From NCBI GenBank assembly GCA_002842935.1, contig PHEM01000084.1, positions 1 to 10,563 on the forward strand: 10,563 bases of DNA, written 5' to 3'. The first letter of the stretch is position 1. Each line of letters opens with the position of its first letter. Both the position numbers and the translations under genes were made by a program. The notes under the pieces were generated by a model that saw only the letters and a program-made list of their open reading frames with translations, made no database searches and was not told where the DNA came from. The DNA is from Alphaproteobacteria bacterium HGW-Alphaproteobacteria-13. GTDB lineage: Bacteria; Pseudomonadota; Alphaproteobacteria; Sphingomonadales; Sphingomonadaceae. This document shows, piece by piece, positions 5,193 through 10,563 of the stretch.

Positions 5193-5522
5193 CTAGCCGT
5201 GTCCGGGATTCTTCGCCATGCTTTCTTCCATCCGCCGAAGCTGTTCGGGCGTGGCGGGGACGTGAAAGCGCGCTTTCCATTCGGCGGTCGGCATCCCGTG
5301 GACGATCGCGCGGGCGCTTTCCCGGTCCAGCCCGCCGGCTTCGGCGATCCAGTCGCCCAGGCAGTTGCGGCAGAATCCGGCAAGCCCCATCAAGTCGATG
5401 TTCGCGGCGTCGCTGCGGTGCCGCAGCAGGCGGACGAGGCGGCGAAAGGCGGCCGCGGCGGCGGCATCGTCCAGCGCGTCGAGCGCATCGTCGGCGGGGA
5501 TATTGTCGTCGCTGCAAGACAT
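5193..5522 (-). CDS. DUF1244 family protein
   Basis: This is a 109-residue protein of the DUF1244 family, which is of unknown function. The family core is FRRLVRLLRHR, then NIDLMGLAGFCRNCLGDWI (about 42-59) and HGMPTAEWKARF (about 75-86). The two cysteines in CRNC (51 and 54) could bind a metal or form a disulfide; this is inference. The N-terminal 25 residues are acidic and alanine-rich. I chose the ATG at 5522, which has GGAGAG about 5 nt upstream. An ATG nine codons further upstream (MHYPNRRVT) is possible. It lies upstream of gapR on the same strand and diverges from pyk across a 107-nt gap. Confidence 0.85.
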   Translation of the reverse strand: MSCSDDNIPADDALDALDDAAAAAAFRRLVRLLRHRSDAANIDLMGLAGFCRNCLGDWIAEAGGLDRESARAIVHGMPTAEWKARFHVPATPEQLRRMEESMAKNPGHG

Positions 5523-5550
5523 CGTCACTCTCCGGTTCGGGTAATGCATA

Positions 5551-5580
5551 GCTATACGGCCATTGCCTTGGCGCGCGCAA
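5551..5580 (-). promoter_or_regulatory. Possible promoter for DUF1244-gapR
   Basis: On the minus strand TTGCGC (5580-5575) and TATAGC (5556-5551) are separated by 18 nt, upstream of the DUF1244 start. The -35-like element lies in the palindrome TGGCGCG-CGCAA-CGCGCCA (5569-5587). A second small palindrome, ATGCC-GTGCG-GGCAT, follows at 5587-5601. Both could affect pyk expression in the other direction. This is a by-eye match only. Confidence 0.3.
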
Positions 5581-5629
5581 CGCGCCATGCCGTGCGGGCA
5601 TCAGCAAACGTCAGTCCAGCGGAGCGATC

Positions 5630-7084
5630 TTGGCCCACAGTATATCTCCCCGCCAGCGCAAGGTGCGCATCCTGGCGACTCTCGGTCCCGCGAGCGCCAA
5701 TCCGGAGATGATCGCGGCGCTGCACCGCGCGGGCGCCGACGCCTTTCGCGTCAATATGAGTCATGGCGACCATGAAGGGCATCGCCAGGTGATCGCGGCG
5801 ATCCGCGCGCTGGAAAAGGAAACCAGACGCCCGACGACGATCCTGGTCGATCTGCAAGGACCGAAGCTGCGCGTCGGCACGTTCCGCGACGGTCCCGCCG
5901 ATCTGGTCAAGGGCGCGAAATTCGCCCTCGATGCCGATCCCGCGCCGGGCGACGCGCACCGCGTCCACTTGCCGCATTCCGAATTGTTCGCGGCGCTGGA
6001 ACCCGGCACGCGCCTGCTGATCGACGACGGCAAGCTGGTGCTGCGCGTGAAGGTCGTCGAACCGACGCGCATCGAGACCGAAGTCGAAGTCGGCGGCCGC
6101 ATCTCGGACCGCAAGGGCGTCAATGTTCCCGACGTCGTCGTCCCGCTCGCCGCGCTCACCGAAAAGGACCGCCGGGACCTGGCCTTCGCGCTGGAGCAGC
6201 ATGTCGACTGGGTTGCGCTGTCCTTCGTCCAGCGGCCCGAGGATGTGGCGGAGGCACGGCGGCTGATCGGCGGCAAGGCGGCGCTGCTCGTCAAGTTCGA
6301 AAAGCCCGCGGGGGTGCAGCGGCTCGACGAGATATTGGAGATCGCCGACGCCGCGATGGTCGCGCGCGGCGACCTGGGCGTCGAACTGCCGCCAGAGGCG
6401 GTGCCGCCGCTGCAAAAGCGCATCGTCGCCACGGCGCGACGCATGGGCAAGCCGGTCGTGGTCGCGACGCAGATGCTCGAATCGATGATCGTGTCGCCGA
6501 CGCCGACGCGCGCCGAGGTGTCCGACGTCGCCACGGCGGTCTATGACGGTGCCGATGCGATCATGCTGTCGGCGGAGACGGCGGCGGGATCGTGGCCGGT
6601 CGAGGCCGTGACGATGATGGACATGATCGCGCGCTCCGTCGAAGGCGATCCCGACTATTTCCGCCGCCTCCACTTCACGGAGACGCATCCCGATGCCACC
6701 ACCGCCGACGCGTTGGCCGAGGCGGCGGGCGGCATCATCGCGACCATCGCCGCCGACGCGATCATCTGTTTCACGGCGTCGGGATCGACCGCGCGCCGCG
6801 TCGCGCGCGAGCGGCCCAATGCGCCGCTGCTGGTGCTGACGCCGAAGAAGGACGCGGCGCGGCGTATGGGGCTGCTGTGGGGCGCGCACGCGGTGACGAC
6901 GCGCGACATCGGCAGTTTCGAGGAGATGATCGCCAAGGGCAAGCGCATGGCGCTGCGCCAGGGCGTCGGGCGCGCGGGGGCAAAGCTGGTGATGATGGCG
7001 GGCGTTCCCTTCGGCACGCCGGGTTCGACCAACGTGCTGCACGTCGCGACGCTGACGGGGGATGAGTTGAAGGGTTATAGCTGA
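5630..7084 (+). CDS. pyk: Pyruvate kinase
   Basis: Pyruvate kinase converts phosphoenolpyruvate and ADP to pyruvate and ATP. The 484-residue product is full length. Key parts are RKVRILATLGPAS (10-22), VNMSHGDH (41-48), LVDLQGPKLR (72-81), the signature LLVKFEKPAGV (219-229) with Lys222 and Glu224, ARGDLGVE (245-252) with Asp248, and VVVATQMLESM (276-286) with Thr280. The C-terminal allosteric domain ends at 484. Lys79 replaces the glutamate that makes many pyruvate kinases K+-dependent, so activity without K+ is predicted. The start is TTG at 5630, with GGAG 5 nt upstream. It is the first start codon of any kind after the in-frame TAG at 5549, so TTG is well supported. The gene is divergent from DUF1244-gapR. 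Confidence 0.97.
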   Translation: MAHSISPRQRKVRILATLGPASANPEMIAALHRAGADAFRVNMSHGDHEGHRQVIAAIRALEKETRRPTTILVDLQGPKLRVGTFRDGPADLVKGAKFALDADPAPGDAHRVHLPHSELFAALEPGTRLLIDDGKLVLRVKVVEPTRIETEVEVGGRISDRKGVNVPDVVVPLAALTEKDRRDLAFALEQHVDWVALSFVQRPEDVAEARRLIGGKAALLVKFEKPAGVQRLDEILEIADAAMVARGDLGVELPPEAVPPLQKRIVATARRMGKPVVVATQMLESMIVSPTPTRAEVSDVATAVYDGADAIMLSAETAAGSWPVEAVTMMDMIARSVEGDPDYFRRLHFTETHPDATTADALAEAAGGIIATIAADAIICFTASGSTARRVARERPNAPLLVLTPKKDAARRMGLLWGAHAVTTRDIGSFEEMIAKGKRMALRQGVGRAGAKLVMMAGVPFGTPGSTNVLHVATLTGDELKGYS

Positions 7085-7089
7085 CTCTC

Positions 7090-7184
7090 CGTCATTGCGA
7101 GGAGCCGCAGGCGACGAAGCAATCTCCAGCTATCGTCCCGCCTTGCCGTTGGCTGGGGATTGCTTCGCTCCGCTCGCAATGACG
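7090..7184. repeat. R4 palindromic repeat pair, inverted, pyk/bpt gap
   Basis: Arms at 7090-7130 and about 7150-7184 are imperfect inverted copies. Both begin (read outward-in) CGTCATTGCGAG and reach AAGCAATC and CCAGC. They differ in the middle, where the left arm carries a longer segment. Each arm can form its own ATTGC/GCAAT hairpin. It starts just after the pyk stop and could act as a transcript-end structure, though no T-run follows. The remaining 166 nt before bpt hold the candidate promoter listed next. Confidence 0.8.
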
Positions 7185-7255
7185 ATTTGAGCGCCGCCGC
7201 CACCAATCCTCTTCACCTGATTCAAATCGGGGCAGGCAAAATTGGTAAATCCTCT

Positions 7256-7283
7256 TTGCACCACGCACGCGTGGCGGCATAGT
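7256..7283 (+). promoter_or_regulatory. Possible bpt promoter with a palindromic spacer
   Basis: TTGCAC (7256-7261) and CATAGT (7278-7283) are 16 nt apart, with the perfect palindrome CCACGC-AC-GCGTGG (7261-7274) between them, placed like an operator. The start codon of bpt lies 68 nt downstream. Both hexamers match consensus only partly, so this is tentative. Confidence 0.25.
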
Positions 7284-7350
7284 CGCTGCCAGTCGTGCGT
7301 CGGGGGTCCGCATCTGGGGAACCACGCGCCAGAATGGAGGTTCCGCCCGC

Positions 7351-8127
7351 GTGTCCGCACCTTTTCGTTTCCCGCGTTTCTTCGTCACCAGCCCGGCGCC
7401 CTGCCCCTATCTGCCGGGCAAGACCGAACGGAAGGTGTTCACGGAACTCAGCGGCAACAATGCGGGCGAACTCAACGACGCGCTGGGCCGAATCGGTTTT
7501 CGCCGCAGCCAGTCGGTCGCCTATCGGCCGAGCTGCGCCGACTGTGCGGCCTGCGTGTCGGTGCGCGTCTGCGCCGCCGAATTCCGGCCGAGCCAGTCGC
7601 AAAGGCGCACGCTGCGCCGCAACCGCGATCTTGTCGCCACGGCCTGCAAGCCCTGGGCGACGGAGGAGCAATATGCGCTGCTGCGGTCCTATCTGGGTTC
7701 GCGCCATCCCGACGGCGGCATGGCCGACATGGACGAGCAGGATTTCGCCGACATGGTCGAGCAGACGCCCGTCGACAGCTATATGATCGAATATCGCGAA
7801 CCCGCCGCCGCCGATGGACGCCGCGGGCGGCTGGTCGGATGCTGCCTGACGGACCGGCAGGGCGACGGACTGTCGATGATCTACAGCTTCTTCGACGCGC
7901 ATCATCCGCTGCGCGAGGGGCTGGGCACTTACATCATCGCCGACCATGTGCTGCGCGCGGCGCAGGCGGGGCTGCCCTATGTCTATCTCGGCTATTGGAT
8001 CGAGGGGTCCGCGCGCATGGCCTATAAGACGCGCTTCCGCCCGATCGAGCGGCTCGGTCCCGATGGCTGGTCGCGCTTTGAGCCGGGGATGTCCGATCGG
8101 ATGGCGGCGCTGTTCGAAATGGCCTGA
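7351..8127 (+). CDS. bpt: Bpt-type leucyl/arginyl-tRNA-protein transferase (ATE family)
   Basis: This 258-residue cytoplasmic enzyme of the ATE1/Bpt family transfers an amino acid from aminoacyl-tRNA to the N-terminus of target proteins, marking them for ClpS/ClpAP degradation. Bacterial Bpt adds leucine to N-terminal Asp or Glu. The N-terminal domain shows SPAPCPYLPG (Cys18) and RPSCADCAACVSVR with Cys62, Cys65 and Cys68. This is the ATE cysteine region, where iron-sulfur binding has been reported for ATE enzymes. The C-terminal GNAT-like domain has SMIYSFFDAHHPLREGLGTY and YVYLGYWIEGSARMAYKTRF. The start is GTG at 7351, with GGAGG 10 nt upstream, a slightly long spacing. A strong terminator overlaps the stop codon, so this is the last gene of its transcript. 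Which amino acid is transferred cannot be read from sequence. Confidence 0.94.
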   Translation: MSAPFRFPRFFVTSPAPCPYLPGKTERKVFTELSGNNAGELNDALGRIGFRRSQSVAYRPSCADCAACVSVRVCAAEFRPSQSQRRTLRRNRDLVATACKPWATEEQYALLRSYLGSRHPDGGMADMDEQDFADMVEQTPVDSYMIEYREPAAADGRRGRLVGCCLTDRQGDGLSMIYSFFDAHHPLREGLGTYIIADHVLRAAQAGLPYVYLGYWIEGSARMAYKTRFRPIERLGPDGWSRFEPGMSDRMAALFEMA

Positions 8128-8157
8128 AGCGCGCCCGGCATTGACGCGCGCTTTTTT
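8127..8157 (+). terminator. Intrinsic terminator of bpt
   Basis: AAGCGCGC (8127-8134) pairs with GCGCGCTT (8146-8153) around an 11-nt loop, followed by T's through 8157. The first base of the stem is the last base of the bpt TGA stop. Confidence 0.9.
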
Positions 8158-8210
8158 CCGGCTCATTGAAATAGCGGGGAAATTCGAGGGCGGGAACAAA
8201 GGAGACGCTC

Positions 8211-8597
8211 TTGTTCCGACACCCTGCCGCCGCAAAGACCCTGTTCACATCCGCCATCATCGCCGCCGTGCTGGCGCTGCCGTCGCAGGCGGCGCAGCGT
8301 CAAGGCGCGGGAACGCGCAGCGGCGCGACGATCAACGGCGTCGACCAGGCGCACGAGATCGATTGCGCGGGCCGCCCCGCCGAAGTGTCGGGATCGGGCA
8401 ACAACATCCGCTTCGTCGGCGACTGCCCCGGCCTGACCGTGAACGGCGTCGGCAACCGGATCAGCATCACCGTCCAGCCCGGCGCGCCGATTGCGGTTTC
8501 GGGCGTCGACAATATCGTCGACTGGCGCGTCGCCGGACAAGGCAAACCGCGCCTGTCGGTCACGGGCGTCGACAATCAGGTCCGCCCGCTGCGATAA
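8211..8597 (+). CDS. Secreted DUF3060-like repeat protein
   Basis: This is a 128-residue exported protein with DUF3060 character and no known function. A signal peptide covers residues about 1-28, with a hydrophobic core LFTSAIIAAVLALP and a likely cleavage after SQA. The mature part has five short repeats of the form (V/I)xG(V/S)xNxI at about 18-20 residue spacing: INGVDQAHEI, VSGSGNNIRF, VNGVGNRISI, VSGVDNIVDW and VTGVDNQVRP. This suggests a small beta-helix or beta-roll. Cys52 and Cys72 are the only cysteines and could form a disulfide in the periplasm. The start is TTG at 8211, with AAAGGAG ending 6 nt upstream, a very good ribosome site. The gene stands alone between the bpt terminator and an R1 repeat pair. 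Confidence 0.85.
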   Translation: MFRHPAAAKTLFTSAIIAAVLALPSQAAQRQGAGTRSGATINGVDQAHEIDCAGRPAEVSGSGNNIRFVGDCPGLTVNGVGNRISITVQPGAPIAVSGVDNIVDWRVAGQGKPRLSVTGVDNQVRPLR

Positions 8598-8614
8598 AGG
8601 CGGATTTCTTTCAT

Positions 8615-8719
8615 TCGTCATGCTGAACTTGTTTCAGCATCCATGGTCCGCCTTCCCGGTTTACGCCGCGCTTGCCGCGTCGACAGGCCATGGATGCTGA
8701 AACAAGTTCAGCATGACGA
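8615..8719. repeat. R1 repeat pair, inverted, without a gene
   Basis: Two 32-nt arms, 8615-8646 and 8688-8719, are exact reverse complements around a 41-nt spacer. They are identical in sequence to the arms flanking the GIY-YIG gene over these 32 nt. The spacer shows no similarity by eye to the GIY-YIG unit's interior. The pair can form two small hairpins or one long cruciform. It begins 17 nt after the DUF3060 stop, inside the 334-nt gap 8598-8931. Confidence 0.93.
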
Positions 8720-8931
8720 TATAAAGGGAGAAGGACGTCGATCCTTCAAACAGGTCCACATCGCGGACTTCCACCTGCTTGACCCGCCCCCGCTTTCAGG
8801 GGCATAGCCGTGCTTCAAGGACAAATAGTCCGGGTCGCATCCATCTAGGGGAAACCGCCGGGGCACGGGCGGCGGGGGAAAGGGATGCCGGTGCAGGGAT
8901 TCATCGCCATCACGGCCGGAACGCCGCGCGC
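8720..8931 (+). promoter_or_regulatory. Leader region of the flavin reductase/cNMP gene
   Basis: No gene is seen in this stretch. A possible promoter is TTGACC (8779-8784) and CATAGC (8803-8808), 18 nt apart, with CCCC-GCTTTCA-GGGG between them. The presumed transcript would carry hairpins GGAC-AAATA-GTCC (8819-8831) and a CCGCC/GGCGG stem within about 8856-8874, in a leader of over 100 nt. No known riboswitch class was recognised. Confidence 0.25.
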
Positions 8932-10563
8932 ATGAACGAGCGCGTGAAGGTCGCGATCATCGGTTCGGGTCCCGCGGGTCTCAGCGCCGCGGCGCGCGCC
9001 GCGCAGCTGGGGCTGAGCCATGTCCTGCTGGAAAAGACGGACCATCTGTCCGACACCATCTTTAAATATCAGAAGGGCAAGCGCGTCCTCGCGACGCCCG
9101 AACGGCTCGATCTGCGTTCAGACTGCCGCTTTTCCGAAGGCGCGCGCGAGACGATCCTGGCGGGCTGGGACGAGGATGCGGCGCGGAGCGGCGTGAATGT
9201 CGCCTATCACGCCGATGTCGTCGAAGTCGGGGGCACAAAAGGCGGCTTCACCATCCGCACCGCGCGCGGCGACCTGTTTGAGGCCGAGCATGTCGTGCTG
9301 GCGATCGGGACGCAGGGCAATCCGAACCGGCTGCGCTGCGACGGCCACGACTTGCCGCACATCATCTATCAGGTCGACGATCCGGAGGATTATCGCAACC
9401 GGCACATCACCGTGATCGGGTCGGGCGACGCGGGAATCGAAAATGCGCTGGGCGTGGCCGAAGAGGCGCTGGAAAACAGCGTCACTATCCTCAACCGATC
9501 CAAGGATTTCGCGCGCGCCAAGGCCAAGAATGTCGCCGACCTGATGGAGGCGAGCGAAAGCGGGTTGATCGCCATCCGCACCGAAACGCAGCCCAAGCTG
9601 GTCGAACCGGGCTGGCTGACGCTGGAGACGCCGACGGGCGAGGAGCGGATCGAATGCGACCTGATCGTCGCGCGGCTGGGTTCGGTTGCGCCGCGCGCCT
9701 TCGTCGAGGCGATGGGGATCGCCTTCACCGGGCCGGACCGGGAGGCGTTTCCGAAACTGTCGCCGACCTTCGAATCGACGGTGCCGGGCATCCATGTGAT
9801 CGGCGCGCTCGCGGGCTATCCGCTGATCAAGCATTGCATGAACCAGGGGCATGACGTCATCGAGTTCATCAATGGTAACACGGACCTGACGCCCGCCGAC
9901 GAAAAGGATCTGGCGGCGATCTTCGCGGACCTGCCGGGGCAGAGGAGCGTCGACGAATGGCTCGACCATCTGCGCGCGCAGGTGCGGATCTTCGCCGATG
10001 TGTCGCCGCTCCAGATGCGCGAGTTCATGCTCGATTCGAAAGTCGCCTGTTATCGCGCGGGCGACGTGGTGTTCGAAAAGGGCGAGCCGGGATCGTCGCT
10101 GTTTGCCGTCGCCGACGGCCATGCGGCGGTCGAGGTCGGTCCCGGCGTCATCGTGCCGATCGAGCGGGGGTCGATCTTTGGCGAAGTCGGGCTGATTTCC
10201 GGGCGCAAGCGCGGCGCGACGATCCGCGCGGGTGAAGACGGCATCTTCGTCGAAATGTCGCGCACGGCGGCGCTGAAGCTGATGGCGGCGGTGCCGGGGG
10301 CGAAGCGCGCGATCGATCGCATCGCGCTCGAACGCCAGTTGCTCCAGCTTTTCCAGGGCGGGCTGACGGCGGACGATCTTCAGGCCGCGCTCGACGCCGC
10401 CGAAGTGATCCGCGTGCCCGCGGGGCAGGTGGTGCTGGCGGAAGGCGACGAGGGCGACGACATCTATGTGATCCGTTCCGGCTCGATGGTCGTCGAAAAG
10501 CAGGTCGGCGGGCGGCCGATCTTCCTCTCCTATCTTCCGGCGGGCAGCTTCTTCGGGGAGATG
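8932..10563 (+). CDS. FAD/NAD(P) reductase fused to cyclic-nucleotide-binding domains (3' end beyond window)
   Basis: The frame starts with ATG at 8932 and is open to the window edge, giving 544 residues. Residues 6-35 are an FAD-binding Rossmann fold (VAIIGSGPAGLSAA). Residues 159-175 are a second dinucleotide fold for NAD(P)H (ITVIGSGDAGIENAL). About 284-312 (VPGIHVIGALAGYPLIK, then HCMNQGHDVIEF) is the closing FAD-contact region of thioredoxin-reductase-like enzymes. No CxxC is present, so it is not a thioredoxin reductase; YpdA-like or ferredoxin/other flavin reductases are closer. Two cNMP-binding domains follow. One is about 351-460, with FGEVGLISG (416-424) and RGAT (427-430), the phosphate-binding Glu and Arg positions. 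The second starts near 480 and is cut at FGEM. The ribosome site before ATG is weak. Substrate, ligand and C-terminal content are unknown. Confidence 0.88.
   Translation, partial: MNERVKVAIIGSGPAGLSAAARAAQLGLSHVLLEKTDHLSDTIFKYQKGKRVLATPERLDLRSDCRFSEGARETILAGWDEDAARSGVNVAYHADVVEVGGTKGGFTIRTARGDLFEAEHVVLAIGTQGNPNRLRCDGHDLPHIIYQVDDPEDYRNRHITVIGSGDAGIENALGVAEEALENSVTILNRSKDFARAKAKNVADLMEASESGLIAIRTETQPKLVEPGWLTLETPTGEERIECDLIVARLGSVAPRAFVEAMGIAFTGPDREAFPKLSPTFESTVPGIHVIGALAGYPLIKHCMNQGHDVIEFINGNTDLTPADEKDLAAIFADLPGQRSVDEWLDHLRAQVRIFADVSPLQMREFMLDSKVACYRAGDVVFEKGEPGSSLFAVADGHAAVEVGPGVIVPIERGSIFGEVGLISGRKRGATIRAGEDGIFVEMSRTAALKLMAAVPGAKRAIDRIALERQLLQLFQGGLTADDLQAALDAAEVIRVPAGQVVLAEGDEGDDIYVIRSGSMVVEKQVGGRPIFLSYLPAGSFFGEM

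Noticed and set aside
5552..7042. Long open frame antisense to pyk
   Set aside because: It lies fully opposite a well-supported pyruvate kinase gene, is Arg/His/Asp-rich as expected of a GC-rich shadow frame, and shows no domain motif.
8141..8169. Promoter for the DUF3060 gene (TTGACG, then CATTGA)
   Set aside because: The -35-like hexamer is part of the bpt terminator loop and stem, and the -10 match is poor.
7222..8235. Long minus-strand open frame opposite bpt
   Set aside because: It is a shadow of the ATE-family gene, spanning the terminator and the R4/bpt gap without any recognisable motif.
8850..8900. Riboswitch (cobalamin-like) before the flavin reductase gene
   Set aside because: Some G-rich blocks are suggestive, but the conserved boxes and overall fold of known classes are not present.
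9118..10122. Long minus-strand open frame opposite the flavin reductase/cNMP gene
   Set aside because: The plus-strand frame has clear Rossmann and cNMP motifs; the antisense translation has none.

Overview
The window looks like chromosome from a high-GC alphaproteobacterium, most likely a sphingomonad (Sphingomonadales). The evidence is the gene order yebC-ruvC-ruvA-ruvB-ybgC-tolQ, a GapR/DUF2312 gene beside a DUF1244 gene, a Bpt-type aminoacyl-tRNA-protein transferase, and a short palindromic repeat whose in-frame reading MLKQVQHDE I associate with sphingomonad genomes. The genus is not determined. Genes are tightly packed, and six of the thirteen recognised genes begin with GTG or TTG.

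Positions 1-5522 are transcribed leftward (minus strand). Reading in that direction: DUF1244 and gapR (5522-4892), yebC (4812-4066), ruvC (3926-3453), ruvA (3325-2723), a small GIY-YIG nuclease gene (2605-2264), ruvB (2238-1216), ybgC (969-502) and the start of tolQ (508-1, cut by the window edge). RuvA, RuvB and RuvC form the Holliday junction branch-migration and resolution machine. YbgC and TolQ open the envelope Tol-Pal cluster. The GIY-YIG gene interrupts the ruv genes and lies between exact 35-bp inverted repeats.

Positions 5630-10563 are transcribed rightward: pyk (pyruvate kinase), bpt (N-degron tagging transferase, followed by a clear intrinsic terminator), a secreted DUF3060 repeat protein, and a large open frame from 8932 to the window edge. 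That last gene joins a two-dinucleotide-fold flavin reductase to two cyclic-nucleotide-binding domains.

Most gene junctions hold inverted pairs of short palindromes from four families: R1 (ruvB/GIY-YIG/ruvA, ruvA/ruvC and after DUF3060), R2 (ybgC/ruvB), R3 (ruvC/yebC) and R4 (pyk/bpt). The best candidate for something under-described is the R1 family. One R1 pair encloses the GIY-YIG gene (393 bp) and a second pair encloses only about 40 bp (105 bp), which resembles an autonomous/non-autonomous pair. Two other observations stand out: a tRNA-Ser 3'-end-like sequence inside the ruvA linker, and the cyclic-nucleotide/flavin-reductase fusion. All functional calls rest on reading motifs by eye; no database search was run.
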